Translations under genes and position numbers: made by a program
NCBI RefSeq assembly: GCF_022698165.1
Contig: NZ_JALDAY010000003.1
Span: 310,001-374,000, forward strand
DNA length: 64,000 nucleotides
Reading direction: 5' to 3'
DNA from: Streptomyces cylindrosporus
Lineage (GTDB): Bacteria; Actinomycetota; Actinomycetes; Streptomycetales; Streptomycetaceae
Notes under the pieces: generated by a model
The model's input: the letters and a program-made list of their open reading frames with translations, nothing else
Databases searched by the model: none
What the model was told of the DNA's origin: nothing
In this document: piece by piece, positions 54,641 to 62,867 of the stretch
Layout of the letters: each line of letters starts with the position of its first letter
Position numbering within the stretch: the stretch's first letter is position 1

Positions 54641-57600
54641 CCGCGGTGCGGGCCGCGGCCCGCAGCCCCTCCCCGTCCAGGGCGGCGTACGTGGCCACCG
54701 CGTCCTCGTAGGCCGCCTTGTCGGCGTTCTCGGCGGCCTCGCGGGCGCGGGCCGAGGACATCGTCGGCTGGAAGTTGCGCAGGGCGCGGAAGCGTTCGGC
54801 GAGGACGGTCAGCCGGGCCCCGCGAGCGCCGTCGCCGTCGGCCAGGGCGACCGCGCCGAGGGCAAGGAGGAGCGCGCCGCAGACCGGGAGGTCGAGGGTG
54901 GCGTGGTGCGGGGCGCTCGGCCGGTTCAGCAGGGCGGTGAGGCGGCCGGGCAGCGCGGCGGCCAGCGGCGCCACCAGGTCCGTGCGGCCGTGCCGGGCGT
55001 GTGCGGTCAGGGCGACCGACTGGAGCTCCAGCACCCAGCCGTCCATGAGGAGTTGGTCGCCCTGGGGCGCGGGGCGGTGCTCCAGGCGCTCCAGCGCCCG
55101 GCGCCACAGGCCCAGCCCCGTCTCGACGTCTCCGCGCGCGAGGGCCATCTCGGCGCGGGCGCCCAGGTCGGGGGTGAAGGCGTCGGAGGCGGTGCCCTCC
55201 GGCTGGTTGCGCAGGGCCTCCTCCAACCAGTGCTCGGCGGCGTCGAGTTCACCGGTCTGGAGATGGGCGAGCATGAGACCCCAGCGCATGCCGATGGTGT
55301 CGTTCCACTCGCCGAGGCTCTCCAGGGCGTCCAGCGCGCCCAGCATGTGCGGCAGGGCCTCGCCGCCGCGCTCGGTCTGCAGGCACAGCTCGGCGAGGCG
55401 GGAGGCCGGCCAGATCCGCAGCACCGGGATGTCCGAGCCCGCGAGCGCGTCGGCCATCCGGCGGGCGGCGGCGAGGGCGAGGTCGGGCCGGTCCTCGCCC
55501 TCCCACACATAGGTGGCCACGCAGTTGGCGATGCCCGCGAGCAGCGGCTGCCCGCTGTCGCACAGGCGGGCCAGCGCGTCGTGGTCCGCGAGCACCTCCG
55601 GCACGGCGCCCAGTACCGCCGCCAGGGCCCGCACCAGTGTGTCCGGCTGCGCGGGCGGCAGCCGGCGCAGGGCGACCAGGGGGCGGAGGGCGCCCGGTCC
55701 GACGCCGAGGAACAGGCTCGCGGTCAGCAGGGCGGCGGCGGTGCGGGCCGGTTCGACGTACTCGGGGGCGGGCCGGTAGTGGGACAGGGGCCGGGCGGTG
55801 TCCTCGGTGAGGCCGATCATGCGGGGGTAGTTGGTCTCGGTGGTCCACAGGGCGCCGAGTACGGCGGTGACCGCGGCGACGGTGTCGAGGTCGTCCCGGG
55901 CGAGCGCGAGCCGCAGCGCGTGGACGAGGTTGTCCTGCTCGGCGCGGATCAGCTGCCAGGACGCGAGGGGGTCGGTGCCGAAGGGGGCGTCGTGGTGCGC
56001 GGCCCCGAACTGCCGTGCCCAGCACAGGAATCGACCGGTGACGGCCGGCTCCCGGTGCACGGCGGCGAACTCACGGACCGTCTCCAGCATGCGGAAGCGG
56101 GCGCCGTAGGCCGTGTCGGCGACCTTCAGCAGGGACTGGTCGACAAGGTCCTCCAGGATCTCCAGGGCATTGTCGACGAGTTGCTCCGCGGCCTCCGCGG
56201 TGAACCCGGCCGGGAAGACGGACAGGGTGGCCAGAGCGGAACGGGCCCGCGCGTCGAGGAGGTTCCAGCTCCAGTCGACGACGGCGTGCAGGGTGCGGTG
56301 CCGCTGCGGGGCGTCCCGGGAGCCGCCCCGCAGCAGCGCGAACCGGTCCTCCAGACGGCGGGCGATCTCGGCGACGGACATCACCCGCACCCGGGCCGCG
56401 GCGAGTTCCACGGCCAGCGGCAGCCCGTCGAGGCGACGGCACAGGGCGGCCACGGTGTCGGCGGGCAGGTCGAGGCCCGGGCGGGCGGCGCGGGCGCGCT
56501 GCTCGAACAGCTCGACGGTGGTGGCGGGATCCAGCTCGGGCAGCGGATGGACGGCCTCGGAGGACAGACCGAGCGGGGCCCGGCTGGTGGTGAGGATCCG
56601 CAGGTCCCGGGTCCTGGACACCAGGGCCTGCACCAGGTCGGCGACGCCGCGCACCACCTGCTCGCAGTTGTCCAGCACGAGCAGCGCGGATCCGGAGCCG
56701 AGGGCGCCGACGATGCCCGCGACCGGATCGGTGCCGGCGGCGTCCAGCGCGGAGGCGACCTCGGCGGCGACGTCGGCGTCGGCGCGGACCCCGGCGAGCG
56801 GCACCAGGTGGACGACCCGCTGCTCGGCGTCCCGGGCGACGGCGCTCGCGAGGCGGGTCTTGCCGAGGCCGCCGGGGCCGACGACCGAGGTGACGCGGGC
56901 GCTGTGCAGCAGCCGCGTCACGGCCGCCACGTCGGCGTCCCGGCCGAGCAGCGGGTTGGGCTCGTGCGGCACCCCGCGCCGGACCAACGGGGCCTCGCCG
57001 CGCAGGAGTTCCTGGTGCAGCTCCTGAAGCGCGGGGGCGGGATCGGCGCCGAGTTCGTCGCGCAGGCGACGGCGGTGGGTCTCGTACGTGGTGAGAGCGA
57101 CGGCAGGTGTCTGACAGCGCATCAACTCCAGGAGGAGTTCGTCGTCGTGGGGCTGGGACGCGGCCAAGTCGGCGAGCGGGCCCACGGCTTGGTCGCGGCG
57201 ACCGGTGCGGGCGAGGGCGAGCGCGCGGAGGCGGGTCAACGTCCGGCGCGTGCCGGCGCGTTCGGCGCGCAACTCGCCCACGGGATCGCCGAGTACGGCT
57301 TCCTCACCGGCCGCGGCGCCCTCCCACAGCGCGAGCCCCTCCTCCGCCTCGGCGAGGGTGCCCGCGTGATCGCCGGCCCGCGCCTTCTCGGTGGCCGCGG
57401 CGGCGAAGAGCAGCACGGCGGAGGCGTCGACCTGGTCCTCGCGCAGGCCGAGCCGGTAACCGGCGGGGGTGCTGACGATGACGTCGGCGCCGAGCTGCTT
57501 ACGGGCCCGCGAGACGAGGATCTGCAACGCCTTGCCGGGATTCTCGGGCCGCTCGTCCACCCACAACCCGTCGACCAGTCGCCCCACCCCGCAGCCGGCC

Positions 57601-57704
57601 CGCAACTCCCCGCCCAGCAACGCGAGCAGCCCCCGCAGCCGGGGCGCGGTGATCTCCTGCCCCCGGTACGCGACGGACGACAGCAGCGTCAGCTCGATGG
57701 TCAC
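54630..57704 (-). CDS. Large SARP/AfsR-like regulator (wHTH-BTAD-NB-ARC-TPR)
   Basis: The protein has 1024 residues from a GTG at 57704. Domains in order are an OmpR-like winged helix (about 1-90, GKALQILVSRARKQLGADVI), a bacterial transcriptional activation domain (about 95-235, ALTTYETHRRRLRDELGADP), an NB-ARC/AP-ATPase (P-loop GPGGLGKTRLA, LLVLDNCEQVV, LTTSRAPLG, DGLPLAVELAAARV) and a helical TPR-like C-terminal half. This is the AfsR architecture: an activator of secondary metabolism gated by ATP and protein signals. No good ribosome site precedes the GTG. TACCCT 6 nt before it could give a leaderless mRNA. The convergent exporter and P450 are possible targets. Confidence 0.92.
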   Translation of the reverse strand: MTIELTLLSSVAYRGQEITAPRLRGLLALLGGELRAGCGVGRLVDGLWVDERPENPGKALQILVSRARKQLGADVIVSTPAGYRLGLREDQVDASAVLLFAAAATEKARAGDHAGTLAEAEEGLALWEGAAAGEEAVLGDPVGELRAERAGTRRTLTRLRALALARTGRRDQAVGPLADLAASQPHDDELLLELMRCQTPAVALTTYETHRRRLRDELGADPAPALQELHQELLRGEAPLVRRGVPHEPNPLLGRDADVAAVTRLLHSARVTSVVGPGGLGKTRLASAVARDAEQRVVHLVPLAGVRADADVAAEVASALDAAGTDPVAGIVGALGSGSALLVLDNCEQVVRGVADLVQALVSRTRDLRILTTSRAPLGLSSEAVHPLPELDPATTVELFEQRARAARPGLDLPADTVAALCRRLDGLPLAVELAAARVRVMSVAEIARRLEDRFALLRGGSRDAPQRHRTLHAVVDWSWNLLDARARSALATLSVFPAGFTAEAAEQLVDNALEILEDLVDQSLLKVADTAYGARFRMLETVREFAAVHREPAVTGRFLCWARQFGAAHHDAPFGTDPLASWQLIRAEQDNLVHALRLALARDDLDTVAAVTAVLGALWTTETNYPRMIGLTEDTARPLSHYRPAPEYVEPARTAAALLTASLFLGVGPGALRPLVALRRLPPAQPDTLVRALAAVLGAVPEVLADHDALARLCDSGQPLLAGIANCVATYVWEGEDRPDLALAAARRMADALAGSDIPVLRIWPASRLAELCLQTERGGEALPHMLGALDALESLGEWNDTIGMRWGLMLAHLQTGELDAAEHWLEEALRNQPEGTASDAFTPDLGARAEMALARGDVETGLGLWRRALERLEHRPAPQGDQLLMDGWVLELQSVALTAHARHGRTDLVAPLAAALPGRLTALLNRPSAPHHATLDLPVCGALLLALGAVALADGDGARGARLTVLAERFRALRNFQPTMSSARAREAAENADKAAYEDAVATYAALDGEGLRAAARTAVTA

Positions 57705-57730
57705 CGGGTCAGGGTAGTCAGGGCGACGGA

Positions 57731-58471
57731 TCAGGCGGCCGTCGAGGGCTCGCCCGCCGTGGGGAACCCCTCCGTCCGCAGCACCCGCCGCTCCGCGTCC
57801 ACCGCGAACACCTCGCAACCGTCCAGCGAGGCCGCCCACTCGACCCCTTCGGCGCCCATCGCGAAGGCGGCCGTGGCGACCGAGTCGGCCTCGGTCAGGG
57901 TGGGGGCCACGACCGTCAGGCTGAGCAGTCCGGTCGCAGGGCGCCCGGTACGGCCGTCGATGATGTGGTCGCCGCGCTCGTAGCGGGCGGAGGTGGCGAC
58001 CGCGCCGTCGGTGAGCGCGAGGACGGTGCACAGCTGGTCGGCGTGTTCGGGGTGCCGTACGCCCACCCGCCAGGGCCCGCCGGAGGCGACCACGTCACCG
58101 CCGGCGTTCAGCACGAACCGGCGCGCGCCGGCCGCCCGCAGCAGTTCCGCGGCCCGCTGCACGGACCAGCCCTTGACCACCGCGCACGGGTCGAGCCCGC
58201 GCCCCGGCAGCCGTACGTCGAACGCGCCGCCCGTGGCGACCCGGTAGTGCTCGCACAGGCCGAGCACCTCGGCGAGGTCCGCGCTCACCCCGGACTCGGA
58301 GAGCTCGCCCCGGTCCAGGCGGGAGACCTCGCTGTCCGGCCTGAACGGGCTGAACCGCTCGTCGACCTCCCGCAGCCAGCCGAAGACCGCGTCCGCGGCG
58401 CTCCCGGGGACGTCCTCGTCGTCGACGCGCAGCGAGACCGGGAAACCCATGACGTGTTCGACTCGGCGCAT
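57731..58471 (-). CDS. apbE: FAD:protein FMN transferase (ApbE)
   Basis: The protein has 246 residues. ApbE motifs are LREVDERFSPFRPDSEVSRLD, DPCAVVKGWSVQRAA (Lys-Gly site for FAD), VLNAGGDVVASGG and HIIDGRTGRPATG (Mg site). The enzyme moves FMN from FAD onto a Thr in Ser/Thr-Gly-Ala-Thr motifs of target proteins. Its presumed target is encoded 2 bp upstream (58474-59148) and has two such motifs. No lipobox is seen, so it probably works in the cytoplasm or at the inner face, unlike the lipoprotein ApbE of proteobacteria. Confidence 0.95.
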   Translation of the reverse strand: MRRVEHVMGFPVSLRVDDEDVPGSAADAVFGWLREVDERFSPFRPDSEVSRLDRGELSESGVSADLAEVLGLCEHYRVATGGAFDVRLPGRGLDPCAVVKGWSVQRAAELLRAAGARRFVLNAGGDVVASGGPWRVGVRHPEHADQLCTVLALTDGAVATSARYERGDHIIDGRTGRPATGLLSLTVVAPTLTEADSVATAAFAMGAEGVEWAASLDGCEVFAVDAERRVLRTEGFPTAGEPSTAA

Positions 58472-58473
58472 GC

Positions 58474-59148
58474 TCAGCCCTTCGCGTCGATCGCGGCCTG
58501 GAGGGACTCCTTGTAGCCGTCGCTGGTGATGGTGGCACCGGAGACGGTGTCGATGTCCGCGCTCTGCGCCTTCAGCGTCTCCGAGACCAGCACCGGGACG
58601 GCAGCCGTCGTCTGCGGATGATTCGGCTGCTGGAGCATCTTCACAGCCGAGATCTTGTCGCCGTCGAAGGTCAACTGGACCTGGACCGGGCCCTTCTCGG
58701 TGTTGACCGTGGAGCCCGACACGGTCTGCGACGCGCCGGCCGGTGAAGGTGATGCCGTGTCGTTTCCGTCGATCGCCGCCTGCAGGGACTTCTTGTAGGC
58801 CTCGCTGGTGATCGTCGCACCGGAGACGGTGTCGATGTCCGCGCTCTGCGCCTTCAGCGTCTCCGAGACCAGCACCGGGACGGCAGCCGTCGTCTGCGGA
58901 TGATTCGGCTGCTGGAGCATCTTCACAGCCGAGATCTTGTCGCCGTCGAAGGTCACCTGGACCTGGACCGGGCCCTTCTCGGTGTTGATGGTCGTGCCCT
59001 TGACGACCGTGCCCGAGGAGGTGGAGGCGGACGGCGTGGAGGCGCTGGGCGTCGTCGTGGACGTCGTACCGCCGACGGACGGTTCGTAGCGCCAGACCGG
59101 GACCAGGCCCGCGATGCTGAGGACGACGACGGGTATGGCTCGCTTCAC
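58474..59148 (-). CDS. Membrane-anchored protein with two FMN-binding domains
   Basis: The protein has 224 residues from a GTG at 59148 (GGGA upstream). An N-terminal hydrophobic anchor (VKRAIPVVVLSIAGLVPVWR) and a Ser/Thr linker lead to two FMN_bind domains of about 90 residues. Each has DTVSGATIT, where ApbE attaches FMN to the second Thr. The domains are almost identical: LQQPNHPQTTAAVPVLVSET occurs in both. It is a one-electron carrier outside the membrane, filled by ApbE and probably reduced by the membrane reductase encoded just upstream (59168-60508). Most members have one such domain. Confidence 0.93.
   Translation of the reverse strand: MKRAIPVVVLSIAGLVPVWRYEPSVGGTTSTTTPSASTPSASTSSGTVVKGTTINTEKGPVQVQVTFDGDKISAVKMLQQPNHPQTTAAVPVLVSETLKAQSADIDTVSGATITSEAYKKSLQAAIDGNDTASPSPAGASQTVSGSTVNTEKGPVQVQLTFDGDKISAVKMLQQPNHPQTTAAVPVLVSETLKAQSADIDTVSGATITSDGYKESLQAAIDAKG
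58535..58673 (-). repeat. 139-bp exact direct repeat, copy 1 (C-terminal FMN domain)
   Basis: This segment is identical base for base to 58817-58955, 282 bp away (94 codons). It covers most of the FMN-binding domain, including the flavinylation motif. Confidence 0.93.
58817..58955 (-). repeat. 139-bp exact direct repeat, copy 2 (N-terminal FMN domain)
   Basis: Partner of 58535-58673. Flanking parts of the two domains differ at several third positions, so the identical core points to recent duplication or continuing gene conversion. Confidence 0.93.
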
Positions 59149-59167
59149 GATGTCTTTCCCGTTCCTC

Positions 59168-60508
59168 TCAGCCGGCCAGGCTGAAGCGCTCGAAGTGGGT
59201 CTGCTGCTTGGGCACGCCCAGGTCGGCGAGGGTGCGCAGCACCGCATTCATCATCGGGGGCGGTCCGCACAGGAAGACGTCCCGGTCGGCGATGTCCGGC
59301 ACCAGCCGGATCAGTTCGCGCGGGGCCAGCTTGTCGGGGACCGGCGGCCCGGTGACCAGGTGCAGTTCGGCGCCCTTGGCCACGGCCAGCTCGCGCAGCT
59401 CGTCGTAGAGGACGGCGTCGCGTTCGCCGGCCACGCGGTAGATGACCACCGCGTGCCCCTCGATGTCCTCCAGGAGGGCGCGGATCGGGGTGACGCCGAC
59501 GCCGCCCGCGATGAGCAGGGACTCCGGCTTGGTGCGGTGCAGGGTGGTGAAGGCGCCGTAGGGGCCCTCGGCGAAGACGCGCGTGCCGACCTTCACATGG
59601 CGCAGGGCGGCGCTGCCCTCGCCGGCCGCCTTGGCGGTGAGCCGGAGGCCGCGGCCGTCGGGGGCGGCGGAGAGGGAGAAGGGGTTGGCCTGCCACCAGC
59701 GGTCGGCGGTCAGGAAGCGCCACAGGAAGAACTGGCCGGCCCGCGCGGGCAGCTTGTCGAGGTCCTTGCCGGTGATGTGGATCGAGACGACGTTGTCGGA
59801 CTCGGGCACGACGGCGGAGACGCGGAACTGGTGGCGGGTGTTGCGCCACAGCGGCAGGACCAGGCGGCCCAGGACGACCGCGCCGAGGGCGACGGCCCAC
59901 ACGCCGTACCAGTACGCCTTGGCGGCGGACGAGGAGGTGAACGTCGTACCGACCGCGACCTGGTGCGTGAAGGCGAGGACGACCGCCACGTACGTGTACA
60001 GGTGGATGAAGTGCCAGGTCTCGTAGGCGAGGCGGCGGCGGGCGTAGCGGGCGGAGACGGCGCCGACCACGAGGATGATGCCGAACGCCACGATCGCGCG
60101 CAGCACGCCCTCCGTGGTCTCGGCGAGGTCGACGAGCTCGCTGACCGGGCCGACGCCCGCGCCGTCGGCGTAGCCGAAGGTGATGAAGACGGCGTGCCCG
60201 AGCAGGGTCCACAGCAGCGCGAAGCCGGTCCAGCGGTGCCAGGAGGTCAGCCGGTCCATGCCGATGCGGCGGTCCAGCCAGGGCAGCCGGGCCACCAGCA
60301 CCAGCTGGAAGGCCATGACGAGGGCGCCGTACAGGCCGAGGAGGCGGCCGATGACGATCAGGGCGTTCGAGGCGGCGAAGCCCGGCTGGGCGAAGAAGTA
60401 GGCGACCACGGCCGCGTTCGCGGCCAGCACGGCGTACAGGCCCGTGCGGGCCACCACCCTGGGGCGTATCGCCGTGGGGGGCGCAGGGGGTGATTGGACG
60501 GTCGTCAC
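59168..60508 (-). CDS. Ferric-reductase-like membrane protein with FNR (FAD/NAD) domain
   Basis: The protein has 446 residues from a GTG with AAGGAG about 10 nt upstream. The N-terminal half has six membrane segments with the paired His of a ferric-reductase-like haem domain (SWHRWTGFALLWTLLGHAVF and ETWHFIHLYTYVAVVLAFTHQ). The C-terminal half is a ferredoxin-NADP reductase fold (ANPFSLSAAPDG for flavin, IAGGVGVTPIRALL for nucleotide, FLCGPPPMM). It moves electrons from NAD(P)H across the membrane. It is first of three genes; the FMN-binding protein and ApbE follow. The likely electron route is NAD(P)H, FAD, haem, then bound FMN outside. The final acceptor is unknown. Confidence 0.92.
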   Translation of the reverse strand: MTTVQSPPAPPTAIRPRVVARTGLYAVLAANAAVVAYFFAQPGFAASNALIVIGRLLGLYGALVMAFQLVLVARLPWLDRRIGMDRLTSWHRWTGFALLWTLLGHAVFITFGYADGAGVGPVSELVDLAETTEGVLRAIVAFGIILVVGAVSARYARRRLAYETWHFIHLYTYVAVVLAFTHQVAVGTTFTSSSAAKAYWYGVWAVALGAVVLGRLVLPLWRNTRHQFRVSAVVPESDNVVSIHITGKDLDKLPARAGQFFLWRFLTADRWWQANPFSLSAAPDGRGLRLTAKAAGEGSAALRHVKVGTRVFAEGPYGAFTTLHRTKPESLLIAGGVGVTPIRALLEDIEGHAVVIYRVAGERDAVLYDELRELAVAKGAELHLVTGPPVPDKLAPRELIRLVPDIADRDVFLCGPPPMMNAVLRTLADLGVPKQQTHFERFSLAG

Positions 60509-60660
60509 GGGACGGCAGCTCCTTGATCGGGTCCTGGGTAACCGAGCTTCGCCGGTGGGAGCTGTCGAGAACCTGTCGGACTACTTACAACTCATTATCG
60601 ATGTCCTTGCTGTGAGCCCGGCCACCTGGCCGTGGCCGCGGCGTGCAGCACTATGGGCGG

Positions 60661-61350
60661 GTGGAAAAAGTACGCCTCCTGGTCGTGGACGACGACCCGC
60701 CGATCGCCGATCTCGTCGCGACCGTCGCCCGCTACGAGGGCTGGGACGCAGTCACCGCGAACTCCGGTGAGGAGGCGCTCCGGCTGGCCGGGGAGTTCCA
60801 CCCGGACATCGTGGTGCTCGACCTGATGCTCCCGGACGTGGACGGCTTCGGCGTGCTGGACCGGCTGCGGCGCTCGGGGACGATGGTGCCGGTGGTGTTC
60901 CTGACCGCGCGGGACGGGGTGGCCGACCGGGTGGCGGGGCTGACCCGGGGCGGCGACGACTACCTGGTCAAGCCGTTCGCGGTGGAGGAGCTGATGGCCC
61001 GGCTGCGGACGGTGCTGCGGCGCAGCGCGGGACCGGGTTTCCAGCGCTCGGTGCTGCGGGTCGGGGACCTGACGATGGACGAGGACACGCGGGAGGTCCG
61101 CCGCGGCGACAAGCTCCTCACCCTCACCCCCACCGAGTACGAGGTGCTGCGCTTCCTGATGCGCAAGTCGCCGACCGTGATGACCAAGGCGCAGATCCTC
61201 GACCATGTCTGGGAGTACGGCTTCGGGGGCCGCTCGAACGTCGTGGAGCTGGTCGTCAGCCGGCTGCGCCGCAAGCTGGACGACACGGGTGAGCCGCTGA
61301 TCCAGACGGTACGGGGCTTCGGTTACGTCATCCGGCAGGCGGCGGAGTGA
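60661..61350 (+). CDS. OmpR/PhoB-family response regulator
   Basis: The protein has 229 residues from the GTG at 60661; an in-frame GTG at 60643 would add six residues. The receiver domain has the acidic pair DDD near residue 11, the phospho-acceptor Asp in VVLDLMLPD, Thr in FLTARD and Lys in YLVKPF. The C-terminal winged helix has LTPTEYEVLRFLMR and VVELVVSRLRRKL. It is coupled to the kinase gene that follows (GTGA). It is divergent from the flavin redox operon with 152 bp between, so that operon is a possible target. Confidence 0.95.
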   Translation: MEKVRLLVVDDDPPIADLVATVARYEGWDAVTANSGEEALRLAGEFHPDIVVLDLMLPDVDGFGVLDRLRRSGTMVPVVFLTARDGVADRVAGLTRGGDDYLVKPFAVEELMARLRTVLRRSAGPGFQRSVLRVGDLTMDEDTREVRRGDKLLTLTPTEYEVLRFLMRKSPTVMTKAQILDHVWEYGFGGRSNVVELVVSRLRRKLDDTGEPLIQTVRGFGYVIRQAAE

Positions 61351-62792
61351 TCGGGCGGCTGCGGCGGGCGTACCGCGGTATGCGGCTGGGCACCCGGCTG
61401 GCCCTCGGCCTGGGCGCGCTGGCGCTGGTGGTGTTCGCCGTGGTCGGCACGGCCCTGACGACGTACATGCGCGACTACCTGTCGGCGCAGCTCGACGACC
61501 AGCTGGGGCTCGCCCAGGTCGCCCAGTCCAAGTCCATCGCGGAGAACGGCACGCTCCAGGGCAAGAAGTACTACCGCTGGTACTACGCGGTGTACGACGT
61601 GTCGGGCGGTACGGCGGTGCTGCGCAAGCCCGAGGAGAGCGGCGACCTGCCCGAGGACATCGCCCCGCTCACCTCCCTGGCGAAGGCGCAGGCGGCCAGG
61701 GACACCGAGATGCTGCGTACCGCGCACATCGCCGGCGAGGGCGAGTACCGGCTGCGGGCCTGCGAGGTGGAGCCCGGCGTGGTGCTGGTCAGCGGCGCCC
61801 CGACGGACGCCATCGACGACACGGTACGACAGCTGATCACGGTCCAGGTCGTCGCGTTCGGGCTGGCCCTGCTCGCGCTGGTGGTGTTCGGCCGGCGGAT
61901 GCTGCGCCGCGGCCTGAACCCGCTGAGCGACATGACGCACACCGCGCACGGCATCGCCTCGCACGACCTGACCGAGTCGGCGGCCCGGCTGCCGCTGCGC
62001 GCCGACGAGCGGGGCGGCGGCCCGGAGGTCGAGGAGCTGCGCACCGCCTTCAACACGATGCTGGAGCACATCGACCGCTCCCTCGCGGTCCGCGCGGAGG
62101 CCGAGCAGCGGCTGCGGCGCTTCGTCGCGGACGCCTCGCACGAGCTCCGTACCCCTTTGATGTCGGTACGGGGCTACGCGGACCTCTTCCAGTACGCCGC
62201 CGCCAACGCCCCCGAGGAACGCGACAGGCACCTGGCCCGGCTGCGGGCCGAGGCCGCGCGGATGGGCGTGCTCCTGGACGACCTGCTGCTGCTGGCCCGC
62301 CTGGACGCGGCGGAGGTGGAGACACCTTTGCGGCTGCAGGACGCGGACCTGGTGGAGCTGGCCGGAGAGGCGGCCGCGGCCTTCCGCGCGAGCCACCCGG
62401 ACCGCCCGCTGACGGTGACCTCCGGCCCGGCCGCCCTCAAGCTGCGGCTGGACCCGCACCGCATCCGCCAGGTCCTGGACAACCTGCTGACCAACGCGGC
62501 CGTGCACACCCCGGCCGGAACACCGGTGTCCCTGACGGTCGCCGAGGAGGGGTCCGCGGCGGTGGTCCGCGTCGAGGACTCCGGCCCGGGCATTCCGCCC
62601 GCCGACCGCGAGCGGGTCTTCGACCGCTTCTACCGCGTCGACAAGGCCCGCAGCCGGGACCGGGGCGGCAGCGGGCTGGGGCTGGCCGTGGCCGGCTCCC
62701 TGGTCCACGCGCACGGGGGGACGATCGAGCTGAGCAGCGAGCCGGGGGCGACGGTGTTCACGGTGACGCTGCCGGTGTCGGCGGCGGGGTGA
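61347..62792 (+). CDS. Sensor histidine kinase of the OmpR-type two-component pair
   Basis: The protein has 481 residues. Two membrane helices (about 17-40 and 161-181) enclose an external sensor domain of about 120 residues. HAMP, the HisKA motif FVADASHELRTPLMSVRGY with the phospho-acceptor His, and a HATPase domain with N box DNLLTNAAVHTP and G box DSGPGIPPADRERVF complete the kinase. The signal is unknown. It starts at the GTG at 61347 overlapping the regulator stop. A large hairpin follows the stop codon. Confidence 0.95.
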   Translation: MIGRLRRAYRGMRLGTRLALGLGALALVVFAVVGTALTTYMRDYLSAQLDDQLGLAQVAQSKSIAENGTLQGKKYYRWYYAVYDVSGGTAVLRKPEESGDLPEDIAPLTSLAKAQAARDTEMLRTAHIAGEGEYRLRACEVEPGVVLVSGAPTDAIDDTVRQLITVQVVAFGLALLALVVFGRRMLRRGLNPLSDMTHTAHGIASHDLTESAARLPLRADERGGGPEVEELRTAFNTMLEHIDRSLAVRAEAEQRLRRFVADASHELRTPLMSVRGYADLFQYAAANAPEERDRHLARLRAEAARMGVLLDDLLLLARLDAAEVETPLRLQDADLVELAGEAAAAFRASHPDRPLTVTSGPAALKLRLDPHRIRQVLDNLLTNAAVHTPAGTPVSLTVAEEGSAAVVRVEDSGPGIPPADRERVFDRFYRVDKARSRDRGGSGLGLAVAGSLVHAHGGTIELSSEPGATVFTVTLPVSAAG

Positions 62793-62807
62793 GTGCTCGT
62801 CGCGGGC

Positions 62808-62853
62808 CAGTGCTATGTCACATACCACTGCGGTGCTATGTGACATAGCACTG
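62808..62853. terminator. Long A+T-rich inverted repeat between convergent genes
   Basis: CAGTGCTATGTCACATA (62808-62824) and TATGTGACATAGCACTG (62837-62853) are perfect 17-bp inverted arms with a 12-nt loop. Position between the kinase and phosphatase stops suits a bidirectional terminator. Each arm also lies in a near-palindrome of 17 bp (TGCTATGT, one base, ACATAGCA), so it could instead bind a dimeric regulator. Confidence 0.75.
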
Positions 62854-62867
62854 AGGCCCGCCCCACC

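Noticed and set aside
51623..57704. Complete antibiotic biosynthesis cluster
   Set aside because: Only an exporter, a P450 and a regulator are present; no polyketide, peptide, terpene or RiPP core enzyme is adjacent.
62808..62853. Terminal inverted repeat of a transposon
   Set aside because: The two arms are only 12 nt apart, no transposase is near and no target-site duplication is seen.
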